The translations under genes and the position numbers were made by a program. The notes under the pieces were generated by a model. It ran no database searches, had not been told where the DNA came from, and saw only the letters and a program-made list of their open reading frames with translations. From Desulforhabdus sp. TSK (GTDB lineage Bacteria > Desulfobacterota > Syntrophobacteria > Syntrophobacterales > Syntrophobacteraceae), in assembly GCF_022836495.1 (NCBI RefSeq), contig NZ_BQXM01000020.1, forward strand, positions 1 to 64,000: 64,000 nt of DNA. Reading direction: 5' to 3'. The number at the start of each line of letters is the position of its first letter. Position 1 is the first letter of the stretch. Shown one piece after another: positions 8,659 to 18,685 of the stretch.

Positions 8659-10197
8659 ATGCATGTGCTGGAAATATTAAAAAAACTGAACCTGTCGGAA
8701 GAGAATTCAGGAGCCGGAAGCGGTACGGAGTGGCTGGAGTGCCGTGGGGCCCCCCTGGAATCCGTTTCCCCCGTGGACGGGCGGGTGATGGGCCGTGTGG
8801 TGCAGGCGTCCCGTGCAGACTACGATCGCATCATGGAACGGGCTGTGTCGGCCTTCCAGGCATGGCGCCAGGTGCCCGCTCCCCGGCGCGGACAGGTGGT
8901 TCGGCGCATGGGGGACGCCATGCGGCGCTACAAGCAGGACCTGGGGACCCTCCTCAGCCTCGAGGTGGGTAAGATCCGTTCCGAGGCGGAGGGCGAGATC
9001 CAGGAAATGATCGATATGGCCGATTTCGCCGTGGGGCAGTCCCGCATGCTCTACGGAGTGACCCTGCCCAGTGAGCGCTCCGGCCACCGCATGTACGAGC
9101 AATGGCATCCCCTGGGACCCATCGGAGTCATCACGGCTTTCAATTTCCCCGTGGCCGTCTGGTCCTGGAATGCCATGATCGCCCTCGTGGCGGGGGACAC
9201 GGTGGTCTGGAAGCCTTCCAGCAAGGCGCCTCTCACCAGCCTGGCCACCATGAAGATCATGGGGGGTGTTCTGAAGGAAGAGAATCTCCCCGAAGGGATC
9301 CTCAATGTGGTGGCAGGGGGCGGACAGGATGTGGGCGAATGGATGGCGTCCGACAGCCGGCTGCCCCTCGTTTCAGCCACGGGCAGCGTCGCCATGGGGC
9401 GTCGGGTCGCCCGGGCCGTCAGCGGGCGGCTGGGGCGATCTCTCCTGGAGCTGGGCGGCAACAACGCCATCATTGTCACTCCCGAAGCGGACCTCTCCCT
9501 GGCGGTGCGCGCCATCACCTTCGGAGCCGTGGGTACTGCCGGCCAGCGCTGCACCACGACGCGGCGCGTTATCGTACAGCGCGACATTTTTTCCACCCTG
9601 GCGGAGGATCTTACCAGCGCCTACCGAAAGGTGCGCATCGGGAACCCCCTGGACGAGGGAGTTCTGATGGGGCCCCTCATCGATGGCGAGGCGGTGGCCA
9701 GGATGCAGGAAGCTCTCGAAGCCCTGAAGGGCCAGGGCGGCCGGGTCCTTTACGGCGGGGAAATCCTGACGGGAGGCATTTTCGATGCCGGAACCTACGT
9801 GAAGCCCGCTCTCTGCCAGGCGCCCCCGTCCGCTCCCGTCGTTCGGGAGGAGACCTTTGCCCCCATCCTCTACCTCATCCCCTACGACACGCTGGAAGAG
9901 GCCGTCGATATTCACAACCGTGTGCCCCAGGGGCTTTCATCGGCGATATTCACCAACAACCTGCGAGAGGCCGAATATTTCCTCAGTCACCGGGGCAGTG
10001 ACTGCGGCATAGCCAACGTCAACATCGGCACCTCCGGGGCGGAAATCGGCGGCGCATTCGGGGGCGAAAAGGATACGGGAGGCGGCCGTGAAGCCGGTTC
10101 CGACGCCTGGAAGGCATACATGCGCCGTCAGACCACCACCATCAACTGGTCGGGCGACATGCCCCTGGCCCAGGGGGTACGGTTCGAAGTCGAGTGA
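8659..10197 (+). CDS. ALDH7-type aldehyde dehydrogenase (aminoadipate-semialdehyde type)
   Basis: 512 aa. The start at 8659 is preceded by GGGGAGAG. It is an NAD(P)-dependent aldehyde dehydrogenase. The segment [20 protein letters not shown] and [10 protein letters not shown] are hallmarks of the ALDH7 (antiquitin/AmaB/Pcd) subfamily, which oxidises alpha-aminoadipate semialdehyde or piperideine-6-carboxylate in lysine breakdown. Catalytic Glu is in LLELGGNNA and catalytic Cys in [10 protein letters not shown]. The glutaryl-CoA dehydrogenase-like gene 2 kb away would fit lysine degradation, but it is on the other strand and no other pathway gene is here. The stop codon is adjacent to the ygiQ start. 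Confidence 0.85.
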   Translation: MHVLEILKKLNLSEENSGAGSGTEWLECRGAPLESVSPVDGRVMGRVVQASRADYDRIMERAVSAFQAWRQVPAPRRGQVVRRMGDAMRRYKQDLGTLLSLEVGKIRSEAEGEIQEMIDMADFAVGQSRMLYGVTLPSERSGHRMYEQWHPLGPIGVITAFNFPVAVWSWNAMIALVAGDTVVWKPSSKAPLTSLATMKIMGGVLKEENLPEGILNVVAGGGQDVGEWMASDSRLPLVSATGSVAMGRRVARAVSGRLGRSLLELGGNNAIIVTPEADLSLAVRAITFGAVGTAGQRCTTTRRVIVQRDIFSTLAEDLTSAYRKVRIGNPLDEGVLMGPLIDGEAVARMQEALEALKGQGGRVLYGGEILTGGIFDAGTYVKPALCQAPPSAPVVREETFAPILYLIPYDTLEEAVDIHNRVPQGLSSAIFTNNLREAEYFLSHRGSDCGIANVNIGTSGAEIGGAFGGEKDTGGGREAGSDAWKAYMRRQTTTINWSGDMPLAQGVRFEVE

Positions 10198-10199
10198 GC

Positions 10200-11999
10200 A
10201 TGCGCGAAAGTCAATTTTTGCCCACCACCCGCGAAGAAATGCTCCAGAGGGGCTGGGACGCTGTCGATGTCATCCTGGTGACGGGAGATGCCTATGTGGA
10301 CCATCCCTCTTTTGGAGTGGCCCTCATAGGGCGCTGGCTCGAAGCGCACGGATACCGGGTGGCGGTTCTGCCGCAGCCGCGCTGGGATACCCCCGAAGAC
10401 TTCATGAGCCTGGGGCGTCCGCGCCTGTTTTTCGGGATCACGGCGGGCAACCTGGATTCCATCGTCACCAATTACAGCGGCAACGCCAAAGTGAGGGATC
10501 AGGACGACTACTCGCCGGGCGGCAATCCCTATTTCGGGGCGGAAAAGGTCAAAACGGCCAAGCGCAGGCCCGACCGCGCCACCCTCATCTATGCCAACCT
10601 GGCGCGGGCGGCCTACGGGAATGTTCCCGTCGTCCTCGGGGGTATCGAAGCGTCCCTCAGGCGCTTCGTGCACTACGACTACCAGCAGGGGAAGCTCCGC
10701 GCCTCCATCCTGACGGACGCCAAGGCCGATCTGCTGGTGTACGGCATGGGCGAGCGTGCGGTGCTCGACATTGCGCGCAGGCTGGAGCGCGGTCAGCCGC
10801 TTCATGGCATCCCGGGGACCTGCGAGCGCCTGACGGGCAGGGAACGGGACCTGCTGGACACGCAATGCCCCGGGGCTTCTCCCGGGCCGCCTCTCGTGCT
10901 GGATTCCTGGGATGACATTCAAAACGACGTGAGCTGTTTCATGGCGGCGGAGCTGGCGGTGGACCGTCATGCACGGGCTCTCTCCAACGTCCCTGTCCTG
11001 CAGCGCCAGCAGGCCATGTGGGTCCTCCAGAACCCTCCCGCAGCCCCCTTGACGACGGCCGAGCTGGACGTCGTCTACGCCCTTCCCTTCCTCCGCGCGC
11101 CGCACCCTGCCGCCGGAGACGTGCCCGCCTACCGGATGATCCGCCATTCCGTCACGATCGTTCGGGGATGCTCCGGGAATTGCTCCTTCTGCGCCATTGC
11201 CCGCCACCAGGGGCCCGTCGTGGTGAGCCGCAGCCGCGAATCCGTCCTGGAGGAAGTGCGCCGGGTGACTCGAATGCCGGACTTCCGGGGGACGGTCAGC
11301 GACCTGGGAGGCCCCACGGCCAACCTCTACGGCACCTCCTGTGCCAAGGCTTCGCCCTGCACGCGCCACGACTGTCTCTTCCCGAAGGTCTGCCCCAGCC
11401 TGCGCACCAACGAACCGGTCTACCTGGACCTGCTGGAAAAGGCGTCCAAGGTGGAAGGGGTGAAGCATGTGATGGTCTCCTCGGGGCTGCGGATGGAGCT
11501 CCTTCTGCGGACGCCGCAGCTGCTGTCGCGCCTCCTGCTCCACCACACGCCGGGGGCCCTGAAGATCGCCCCGGAGCACACGGAACCGGAAATCCTGCGG
11601 CTCATGCACAAGAGCGGAGCGGGAGTCCTGCCCCAATTCCTGAAAAAATGCCGGGAACTGATGGAAAAGGAAGGGCGCACCATACGATTCACGCCCTATT
11701 TCATTTCGGCGCATCCGGGATGTACCCTCCAGGACATGGAAGCCCTGGCAAAGAAGATCCGCAGCCTGGGGCTGGCCGTCAGGCAGTTCCAGGATTTTAC
11801 CGCCACCCCCGGGACACTCGCCACGGCCATGTACGTGACGGGCCTTAATCGGGATACCCTGGCTCCCCTCCATGTTCCCCGCGGAGGCCGGGAACGCCGG
11901 CTGCAGCGGCTCGTCCTGGAATCCATGCGCCCTCGGGAGCCCGAGGTAACGCCCCGTCCGCAAAGGAAAAAGCCGCCCGACCGTCGCCGTCGTTCTTGA
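10200..11999 (+). CDS. ygiQ: YgiQ-family radical SAM protein
   Basis: 599 aa from the ATG at 10200; a GTG at 10194 overlapping the ALDH stop is an alternative. The order is an N-terminal B12-binding-like Rossmann region, then [16 protein letters not shown], a strong family signature, and the radical SAM core with [11 protein letters not shown] giving the CxxxCxxC cluster ligands. Then come the HMLRHE-like HQG segment and [12 protein letters not shown]. The C-terminal end is Arg/Lys/Pro-rich. The molecular function is not firmly known in bacteria. It is shorter than the E. coli protein but within the range of anaerobe homologues. Translationally coupled to the ALDH gene. Confidence 0.92.
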   Translation: MRESQFLPTTREEMLQRGWDAVDVILVTGDAYVDHPSFGVALIGRWLEAHGYRVAVLPQPRWDTPEDFMSLGRPRLFFGITAGNLDSIVTNYSGNAKVRDQDDYSPGGNPYFGAEKVKTAKRRPDRATLIYANLARAAYGNVPVVLGGIEASLRRFVHYDYQQGKLRASILTDAKADLLVYGMGERAVLDIARRLERGQPLHGIPGTCERLTGRERDLLDTQCPGASPGPPLVLDSWDDIQNDVSCFMAAELAVDRHARALSNVPVLQRQQAMWVLQNPPAAPLTTAELDVVYALPFLRAPHPAAGDVPAYRMIRHSVTIVRGCSGNCSFCAIARHQGPVVVSRSRESVLEEVRRVTRMPDFRGTVSDLGGPTANLYGTSCAKASPCTRHDCLFPKVCPSLRTNEPVYLDLLEKASKVEGVKHVMVSSGLRMELLLRTPQLLSRLLLHHTPGALKIAPEHTEPEILRLMHKSGAGVLPQFLKKCRELMEKEGRTIRFTPYFISAHPGCTLQDMEALAKKIRSLGLAVRQFQDFTATPGTLATAMYVTGLNRDTLAPLHVPRGGRERRLQRLVLESMRPREPEVTPRPQRKKPPDRRRRS

Positions 12000-12064
12000 A
12001 AATTTCCTCCAGGCGCGTGCTGAGTGCCGAGGTTGGTAGTGATGTAACCGTTTAGCCACCCCCT

Positions 12065-12141
12065 TTTGTAGGAGCGGCATCCTGCCGCGACAAACTCTGC
12101 ACCTATCCGTTCCTGTCACGGCTGGAAGCCGTTCCTACAAA
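12065..12141. repeat. REP-like hairpin, mixed subtype
   Basis: Inverted pair with left half GTAGGAGCGGCATCCTGCCG and right half CGGCTGGAAGCCGTTCCTAC. The left half belongs to the CATCCTG subtype and the right half to the CTTCCAG subtype. This shows that half-units can be combined. Located between ygiQ and the convergent acyl-CoA dehydrogenase gene. Confidence 0.85.
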
Positions 12142-12203
12142 GAAATGGCCGCGTATTTCCAATCTTCGGCACCAAGAAGTTTTTTCTGCGCCTCTCAGCG
12201 TTT

Positions 12204-13400
12204 TCAGCGTCCCTTTTCCCCCGAGCGAGGAGCGCCGAAAGCGTCCAACCCCGTGATGTCGTGCCCGATGGCCAGGGTGTGAATGTCCTGGGTACCCTCG
12301 TAGGTGTTGACGGTTTCCAGGTTCAGCAGGTGCCGGATGACGGGATAGGCCAGGCTGATGCCGTTGGCGGCGAGAATGTCCCGAGCCGCCCGCGCGATTT
12401 TGAGGGCTTCGGACGCGTTGTTCATTTTCGCCATGGAAATATGGGTGTGCCGGGCTTTGCCTTCGTCCTTCAATCGACCCAGGCGGATGCAGAGGAGCTG
12501 CGCCTTGGTGATTTCCGTCAGCATCTTCACGAGCTTGCTTTGCACGAGTTGGAAGGAGGCGATGGGAACCTGGAACTGGATGCGGTTTTGGGCGTAGTGG
12601 AGCGCGGTTTCATAGCACGCCATGGCCGCTCCCACCGCTCCCCAGGCGATGCCGTACCGTCCTTCGTTCAGGCAGGTGAGGGCCGATTTGAGGCCCGTGG
12701 TGCCGGGTAGCAGGTTCTCGGCGGGAATGCGCACGTCATCGAGGACGAGGGCGGACGTCACCGAGGCGCGCATGGACATTTTGCGCTGGATGGGGTGAGC
12801 TGTGAAGCCGGGGGTCCCGCGCTCCACGAGAAAGCCGCGGATGCCGGCGTCCGTCCGGGCCCAGATGATGGCCACATCAGCAATGTGGCCGTTGGTGATC
12901 CACATCTTCCGACCCGTCAGCACGTAGGCGTCGCCTTCCCGGCGCGCCCGGGTCTCCATGTGCTGGGGATCGGAGCCCGCCTGGGGCTCCGTCATGCCGA
13001 AGCAGCCGATCTTTTCTCCCCGCACCATGGCCGGCAGCCACCGTTGCTTCTGGGCGTCGCTCCCGAAGGCCGCGATGGGGAACATGACGAGGGAATTCAT
13101 AACGGACACGAAGGAGCGGAGGCCGCTGTCTCCCCGCTCCAGCTCCCGGCACACCAGGCCGTACGTGACGTTGTTGACCCCCTTTCCGCCGAAGTCCTTC
13201 AGCTTCATGCCGAGGAGCCCCAATTCCGCCATTTCCGGGATGAGATCCGTGGGAAAGACTCCCTCCTCGAAGCAATCCGCGGCTCGCGGCAGGTAGCGTG
13301 TCCGGACCCAGTCATGCACCCTGTCGCGCGCGTCCCGCTCTTCCTGCGTGAGCAGGTCCTCCACCTGGTAGTAGTCGACTCCTTCGAACGGTTTCATCAT
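12204..13400 (-). CDS. gcdH: Acyl-CoA dehydrogenase, glutaryl-CoA dehydrogenase-like
   Basis: 398 aa. AAGGAG stands just before two consecutive ATGs (13400 and 13397). It is an FAD enzyme; the glutaryl-CoA group oxidises and decarboxylates glutaryl-CoA to crotonyl-CoA. Visible family marks are LLTQEERDARD near the N terminus, FGMTEPQAGSDP and KMWITNG for FAD and substrate binding, and VNTYEGTQDIHTL with the catalytic Glu at the C-terminal end. GCDH-like spacing and the NTYEGT context support the subgroup. In strict anaerobes the enzyme may be non-decarboxylating. It is a single-gene unit. Confidence 0.85.
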   Translation of the reverse strand: MMKPFEGVDYYQVEDLLTQEERDARDRVHDWVRTRYLPRAADCFEEGVFPTDLIPEMAELGLLGMKLKDFGGKGVNNVTYGLVCRELERGDSGLRSFVSVMNSLVMFPIAAFGSDAQKQRWLPAMVRGEKIGCFGMTEPQAGSDPQHMETRARREGDAYVLTGRKMWITNGHIADVAIIWARTDAGIRGFLVERGTPGFTAHPIQRKMSMRASVTSALVLDDVRIPAENLLPGTTGLKSALTCLNEGRYGIAWGAVGAAMACYETALHYAQNRIQFQVPIASFQLVQSKLVKMLTEITKAQLLCIRLGRLKDEGKARHTHISMAKMNNASEALKIARAARDILAANGISLAYPVIRHLLNLETVNTYEGTQDIHTLAIGHDITGLDAFGAPRSGEKGR

Positions 13401-13531
13401 GGCTCCTTTCCTGATGGCGCAAGCTGCCGGAATTGCCTATAGTGCTCAAGACTCGAGACAATGCCCTCGTACAGGTCGGGTTGAGGTCCAAAGTCATTTT
13501 CCTGAACATTATAGAACCATGAGGCCATGCT

Positions 13532-14617
13532 TTGACAAGACTTCCCAAAGACGCTCTTTTCCAGGTCCACCTGATTCGGGTCCTGGCCATGCTGGGCATT
13601 TTCCTGCACCATGCATGGAATGGACCGCATCCGGACCACCTGGACGGCATTGCGGAGCGGCTTTTCGGCGCCCTGTTCCGGTGGGGGGGGCTGGGTGTCG
13701 TTTTTTTCAATATCCTTTCGGGGTTTCTGCTCGCCCTGCCCCACCTGGGAGCCTCTCGGCGCCCTCTCCCCTCCTGCGGGCCGTTCATGAGGTACAGGAT
13801 GCTCCGCATCCTGCCGCCGTATTACCTGGCGCTCCTCCTCTTTTGCGCCGGAAATATCGTTCTGTTCCGCACGGAGTGGAGCGCCGCCGTTTTCACATTC
13901 CTCAAGCACGCCGTTTTCCTGCAAAGCTTCCAGTATTCCACTCTCCTATCGAACATGGCGGCCTACTGGTACATGGGACTGCTCGTGCAGTTCTACCTGC
14001 TCTTCCCATGGCTCTTGAAGCTGTTCGTGAGGCTGGGGGCGGCACAGACCTGCCTCCTCATTTGCGCCTTGTCCTGGGGCGGGTGCGAAATCCTGGCCCG
14101 CTACCTGGAATCGCATCCGGATTCAGCGTTGGGGATGGCGGGCTATCTCGTTTACTTCAACCTGCCCGGCCGCCTGCCCGAATTTGCCGTGGGCATGTGG
14201 ATGGCCGGAGCGTGGCAGCCCGCCGGCCGCTCCCTCCCGGGCATCCCCTTCGACCCGGGCTTCACCGCTTTCGTCGGAGGTTCCCTGTTGTTTGTTTTGC
14301 TGGGCATGCCCTTCGCTTGGGAGATGCGGCTCCCGCTCCTCGGAGTTTACAAAGCTGCCTGCTCCTTCGTGGTTTTGATGGCGTTGTTCCTGCTGCCCAT
14401 GACGGCGCAATGGGGGAGCTCCCCCATCGTCACGCGCCTGGCGGCAACATCTTACAGCATTTACCTGGTCCATCAGCCTTTGCTGAGCTACAGTGCTCTC
14501 TGGGCTATCAAGGGTTTGGGGCCGTTTCTCGCCCTGGCCTTCCTGACCTTCACCGTGGGCCCGGCGTGCTATGTCCTGGCACGATGGATCGATAAGGCCG
14601 TAGAGAAAATGGTGTAA
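13532..14617 (+). CDS. Membrane acyltransferase, acyltransferase-3 (OafA) family
   Basis: About 361 aa with roughly ten hydrophobic segments. It transfers acyl groups to sugars or lipids at the inner membrane. The N-terminal signature HLIRVLAMLGIFLHHAW contains the conserved His. Further marks are FFNILSGFLLALP and RYRMLRILPPYYLAL with the conserved RxxR-type region. The C-terminal SYSIYLVHQPLL is also typical. The open frame begins at a TTG without a strong ribosome-binding site, so the true start is uncertain. Genes on both sides give no clue to the substrate. Confidence 0.85.
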   Translation: MTRLPKDALFQVHLIRVLAMLGIFLHHAWNGPHPDHLDGIAERLFGALFRWGGLGVVFFNILSGFLLALPHLGASRRPLPSCGPFMRYRMLRILPPYYLALLLFCAGNIVLFRTEWSAAVFTFLKHAVFLQSFQYSTLLSNMAAYWYMGLLVQFYLLFPWLLKLFVRLGAAQTCLLICALSWGGCEILARYLESHPDSALGMAGYLVYFNLPGRLPEFAVGMWMAGAWQPAGRSLPGIPFDPGFTAFVGGSLLFVLLGMPFAWEMRLPLLGVYKAACSFVVLMALFLLPMTAQWGSSPIVTRLAATSYSIYLVHQPLLSYSALWAIKGLGPFLALAFLTFTVGPACYVLARWIDKAVEKMV

Positions 14618-14817
14618 TTTTATTTTGAGCGCCAGAACATATTCTCTACCCGGGAACAGCAAAACCGGCGGTTTTCGCTTTTTGCCGGAGATCCGGCCTT
14701 GCGCTGTATGGCGCGGGGCGGTACAAAGGGTTTATATGCTGCATCGTGATAGATCTCGACACGACTGGCTCTTCAGCCGGGGGTGTGAGCACCTGCCTTT
14801 TCCAGGAAGGAGTGGCC

Positions 14818-15585
14818 ATGAAAAAAATGGGGTTGATGGGACTGGTGATGATGATTTTTCTTGCAGGCTGTGGGAGCTCCCGGTCGGCTCCGGCGGTGGC
14901 ACCCATGGTGACTTCCCCGGAGAAGCAACAGTCAGCTTCCTCTACCGGCGGGGCGGATCTGCTTCCGGGTGTCTGGATGCGCCCCATCCGGGACGGCGTC
15001 AGTGGGACGGAGGGCTTGAGTCTCCAGCCCAATGGTGAACTGGCCCTGGTGAACATCTACAGTCTGAAAGGAATGAATTGGCGCCGGAGCGGCGACACGC
15101 TCGTCCTTACGACCCGGACGGAGAAATATCCCGAACCCTATGAGAGCCGGCTCAAAATCGAAAGTCTCACGGATACGTCCCTCTCGTTGAGCGCCCGGGA
15201 GGATTATCTTGCAGGAACCTACACCCGGGAAGGCGGCCCTCTGCGTCAGGGGGCGCGTGGAAAAGTGAAGGGTACGGTCATCTACCTGCAGCGGATCGCC
15301 CTTCCCCCTGATGCGGTACTCCAGGTACGCCTGGTGGATGTTTCCCCACAGGGCGGGACGCCGGTACCCGTGGCGACACAGACCGTCTCCCGGACGAGCC
15401 AGGTGCCCATCGCCTTTGAAGTGGGCTATGACACAGCGGCTATCCGGCCGGATCACCGTTACGAAATCGAGGCCCGCATCATTGCCGCCGGGAAGACCCT
15501 CTTTGTCAATGCCTCCCCCTGCCCGGTCCTGACCGGGGGAAACCCCGAAACCGTTGAAGTCGTGGTGTCACCACCCGCCCGGTAA
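14818..15585 (+). CDS. Lipoprotein with C-terminal YbaY/YscW-like domain
   Basis: 255 aa, with AAGGAG before the ATG at 14818. A short lipoprotein signal peptide ends in the lipobox LAGC, placing it in an outer or inner membrane leaflet of the periplasm. The middle part (about 45-135) resembles a small beta-barrel domain that compares expected and measured terms (PGVWMRPI...LSLQPNGELAL). The C-terminal part (KVKGTVIYLQRIALPPDAV followed by LQVRLVDVS) is the YbaY/type III secretion lipoprotein-like domain. Function unknown. The next gene starts 13 nt downstream, suggesting co-transcription. Confidence 0.75.
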   Translation: MKKMGLMGLVMMIFLAGCGSSRSAPAVAPMVTSPEKQQSASSTGGADLLPGVWMRPIRDGVSGTEGLSLQPNGELALVNIYSLKGMNWRRSGDTLVLTTRTEKYPEPYESRLKIESLTDTSLSLSAREDYLAGTYTREGGPLRQGARGKVKGTVIYLQRIALPPDAVLQVRLVDVSPQGGTPVPVATQTVSRTSQVPIAFEVGYDTAAIRPDHRYEIEARIIAAGKTLFVNASPCPVLTGGNPETVEVVVSPPAR

Positions 15586-15598
15586 GGGAGCGGTTCTC

Positions 15599-16786
15599 AT
15601 GTATCTGACTTCGTTTGTACACCGTGAAGATCTTTTCCACATTGCCGAACGCTGGTTCTGCGGGCAGCCCGAGTCCAACGACGCCCTGCGGCTGACGGAA
15701 ATCCTCATCAGCGACGGCTTTGTCCTGGGAGAAACCCTGGGAGCCCTGGCCGATTCCATGCTCGGGGCCATCCATGATCAGCTCCCCCGCAAGAAGCACA
15801 TTTACCTCAAAGGGGAGCTGCGGGACGCCCTTTGTGCTGGAAACGAGGAGATGACCCCGCGGGTGGAAGAGCTCATCCGCATGTATCGCAAGAATCCCGA
15901 TTACTACTACCGGGAAGCTCCCATCAACGGGGTCCTGTGCTTCGGAGGGGACGACCGGTTGCTCGGGGTGTACCGCATCAAGCGTCCACGCCGGATTGCT
16001 GAAAAAGCCAACCGGAAGATTGCCACCTGGATTTTTCACCTGGTCCAGGGCCAGGCGAGGGAAATGGCCCTGCAGCGGGCTGCCGAGGCCGGGGTTCCCC
16101 TGGAATATCTCCTGAGCCCCGAAGATGTCATGACGCGCGAGTTTGTGGAAGCGGAAGAATATGTGGCTCGCAGCTTCAGCGAGGGGCACATCCAGTTCGA
16201 CAGGGACTCCCTGGCCATCCATGACGTGGGGGGCATGAAGGTCATTGCGGGGCAGGGAAAATTGGCTCAGCTGGAAAAGCTCCTGTCGGCCGACCCTCGC
16301 ATCCGCATCATCGAAAAGGAAACCTACCTTGGCCCGTACCAGGCCACCAATCTCATCCTCGATGTGCTCTGGGATGCGGACCAGGTCTGCCGAAGATACG
16401 AAGCAACCCGGGGGTGGGAAAGATATCGGAACCGGGGCATTCCCGAGGAGCGCTTGAGAAGGGAATTTGATTCCCTGCTGGCAGGAGGCCATCCCAGCAT
16501 ATTTGTGGAGGTCATTCTCTCCACTTATCCGGAGACGGTGGAATCCGAGCTGGGCAACTGCATTCACGAGAAGCGCATCGTAGCCCAGAGAGAAAACCGC
16601 CTCTACAAGGGCAACATTTCCATGAATGTGGAGTTCCTGCTGGAGTATCTTTTTGCCGTGGGCTTCAGCCCCTGCGTGAAGGTGGACAGGCTCCCCATCA
16701 AGCTCTGGGGGCGCTATCTTCCGGATACCCTGTCCCACCAGATTCGCACCCTTTACGATCGGGGCGGGTACGAGCTTTTCTATTGA
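15599..16786 (+). CDS. Uncharacterised 395-aa protein, possible divergent RelA/SpoT fold
   Basis: The start at 15599 has GGGAG upstream. No signal peptide or membrane segment. I do not recognise the family with certainty. The segment LAIHDVGGMKVIAG, a helix-rich stretch, YLGPYQATNLILDV and then HPSIFVEVILSTYPET ending in NCIHEKR follow the same order as the D-x-AGIR, G-Y-x-S-x-H and E-x-Q-x-R blocks of the RelA/SpoT synthetase domain. Several key residues are not kept (the GY-S-H loop reads PYQATN). It could be an inactive or altered nucleotidyltransferase fold. The preceding lipoprotein gene is 13 nt away. Confidence 0.45.
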   Translation: MYLTSFVHREDLFHIAERWFCGQPESNDALRLTEILISDGFVLGETLGALADSMLGAIHDQLPRKKHIYLKGELRDALCAGNEEMTPRVEELIRMYRKNPDYYYREAPINGVLCFGGDDRLLGVYRIKRPRRIAEKANRKIATWIFHLVQGQAREMALQRAAEAGVPLEYLLSPEDVMTREFVEAEEYVARSFSEGHIQFDRDSLAIHDVGGMKVIAGQGKLAQLEKLLSADPRIRIIEKETYLGPYQATNLILDVLWDADQVCRRYEATRGWERYRNRGIPEERLRREFDSLLAGGHPSIFVEVILSTYPETVESELGNCIHEKRIVAQRENRLYKGNISMNVEFLLEYLFAVGFSPCVKVDRLPIKLWGRYLPDTLSHQIRTLYDRGGYELFY

Positions 16787-16813
16787 CCCTTCGTAAGAGC
16801 TCTCGTTGCAGTA

Positions 16814-18112
16814 CTATTGCAGTGCTTTGGATATGGACAGATAGAAGGTGCTGCCGCCTTTCCGCCCCGGCTCCACCCATATTTTTCCCTCGTGCCGTTC
16901 GGCGATTTCCTTCACGATGGCCAAACCCAATCCCGTCCCGGGGGTGCCCCTGGATGAGGCGTTGCGGTGGAAAAGCTCGAAGATCGACTCTGAATCCTCC
17001 CTTTTGATTCCCACCCCATCGTCCGTCACGGAAAAAATGTGGAGCTCCGGGGTCTCGTCGTACCCGATTTGAATGTGCGTGAGACCGTCTCCTCCGTATT
17101 TCAAAGCATTGTCAATGAGGTTCCTGAAAACCCTGAGGAGCGACAGCCGGTCGGCTTTGATTTCCGGCAGTGTCTCGGGCTCGTGCCATTGGATGCTTCG
17201 GATGCTCAACTGGGTGGAAAACTCTTCCCGCAGCATCTGAAAGATTTCCCGCATCTGGACGTTCTCGATGCTGAGGGGCGTTTCTTTCGTCGCGGCGTAA
17301 ATGTTGATTTTTTCCACCAGGGCGACGACCAGCTCCGACGCCTTCAGGATTTGGCCGCACAGGTGCCTGCCCTTGTCATCCAGGAGGTCATGGTACTGCT
17401 TGCGGAGAAGGTTCGTGAGGCCGTAAATCCCGACGCTGGGGCTTTTGAGGTCGTGGGCGACGGAATAGGCGAAAAGCTTCAGTTTTTCCGCGCTGATTCG
17501 GACCGCTTCCTCGGCTTTTTGCCGCTCGGCGATTTCGAGGCGCAGCTCCTCGTTGGCCCTGGCCAGTTCGGCCGTGCGCCGGGCCACCCGCAGCTCCAGT
17601 TCGTCATGAGCCTTCTGCAGTGCCTCCTGGGCTTTCTTGCGCTCCGTAATGTCCACCGTGACTCCCACCAGTCCCGCCAGATTTCCCTCTGCGTTGGTGA
17701 ATGTGCCCTTGTTCAGAATGATGTCGTGGTGCGCGCCGTCGGGGTAGACAATGGAGCTCTCATAGATCTGGATCCCCGGGTGATGCAGGAGGGCCAGGTC
17801 CATTTCGTCATATTTCGCCGCAAGCCCCTGTGGGAAAAGGTCCTCTGCGGACTTGCCGACGATCTCCCCGCGCGTCATGCCGATGCGCTCTTCAAAAGCC
17901 TTGTTGCAGCCAAGGTAGCGCCCCCGGGTATCCTTGTAGAAAATGGGGTTGGGGATGGTGTCGATGAGGGTTTGCAGGAAATGCAGCTGGTCCTGGAGGG
18001 CTTCCTTGGCCCGCCGCGCCTCGATGGCACACCCTTCCTGGGTGGCACACATGCGACGCAGCTCCTCGATTTCCGCCAGAAGCGCTTCTCGAGTCTTTTC
18101 AGTGTCTTTCAT
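16814..18112 (-). CDS. PAS-domain sensor histidine kinase
   Basis: 432 aa from the ATG at 18112; an upstream GTG-type reading to 18199 is possible. Domains in order: an N-terminal coiled coil, one PAS/PAC domain (about 45-165, with IPNPIFYKDTRGRYLGCNKAF and VGVTVDITERK), a long coiled coil, HisKA with phosphoacceptor His in FAYSVAHDLKSP, and HATPase with N box NLIDNALKYG, G1 VTDDGVGI and G2 GTGLGLAIV. No membrane segment, so it is a cytoplasmic sensor. No response regulator is adjacent. The ligand or redox signal is unknown. Confidence 0.92.
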   Translation of the reverse strand: MKDTEKTREALLAEIEELRRMCATQEGCAIEARRAKEALQDQLHFLQTLIDTIPNPIFYKDTRGRYLGCNKAFEERIGMTRGEIVGKSAEDLFPQGLAAKYDEMDLALLHHPGIQIYESSIVYPDGAHHDIILNKGTFTNAEGNLAGLVGVTVDITERKKAQEALQKAHDELELRVARRTAELARANEELRLEIAERQKAEEAVRISAEKLKLFAYSVAHDLKSPSVGIYGLTNLLRKQYHDLLDDKGRHLCGQILKASELVVALVEKINIYAATKETPLSIENVQMREIFQMLREEFSTQLSIRSIQWHEPETLPEIKADRLSLLRVFRNLIDNALKYGGDGLTHIQIGYDETPELHIFSVTDDGVGIKREDSESIFELFHRNASSRGTPGTGLGLAIVKEIAERHEGKIWVEPGRKGGSTFYLSISKALQ

Positions 18113-18199
18113 CTTCAGGTTTCCCGTCTTTCGGGTGTGGAACTTTATGGATTCAGGGTTCTCCGGGTTTAAGGGCTTTCCCCTTCCCCGGTGCGACAA

Positions 18200-18685
18200 T
18201 CATAATACGTGCCAACCAATGCGATGGCTTACCCATGGAGCATGCAAGGGGATCGTTTCAGCGATGGAGCATCAGATGCCGTACATTATTGTTACCTCAT
18301 TCAAAGCGTTCGAATCCTCCCGGGGGTCACCTGGAATCCATTTGAGGTGATTGCCTTCGGGGCCTGGCCGTCGTTCCAGGAGTGCCTCCCCGCGCTTCTC
18401 TGTGAGGCGATCCGGGATCATCTCCTACCGAACAATTTTGTAACCTGTCGGGCGCGAGAATTCCAGGAGCTTTCCCGTGGATGATGCTCTGAGGTTGGGG
18501 ATCCCTGCGCCGGATGATTATATTTGTTGCAGAAACGACGGGTTGGATCTTCCCCTCCTTAGCCTGCCGGTATCGACGAGTGGTGAAGAATCCTGCCTGC
18601 CTTCATGCTGAGCCGTAAAAACATCTCCATCGCGGAGAGGGGGATGGACTTAGCCTCCGCCGATGGTCACATGGGGAGACGGAAA
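18200..18685. other. Intergenic stretch before cobO
   Basis: About 490 bases with no supported gene, no repeat of the window's families and no recognisable cobalamin riboswitch core. Short open frames here lack ribosome-binding sites and family resemblance. Confidence 0.5.

Noticed and set aside
10128-12119. 663-codon open frame on the minus strand over ygiQ
   Set aside because: Antisense shadow of a clear YgiQ gene in GC-rich DNA; its translation has no recognisable domain.
18200-18685. Cobalamin riboswitch before cobO
   Set aside because: No B12-box core or matching stems could be recognised.
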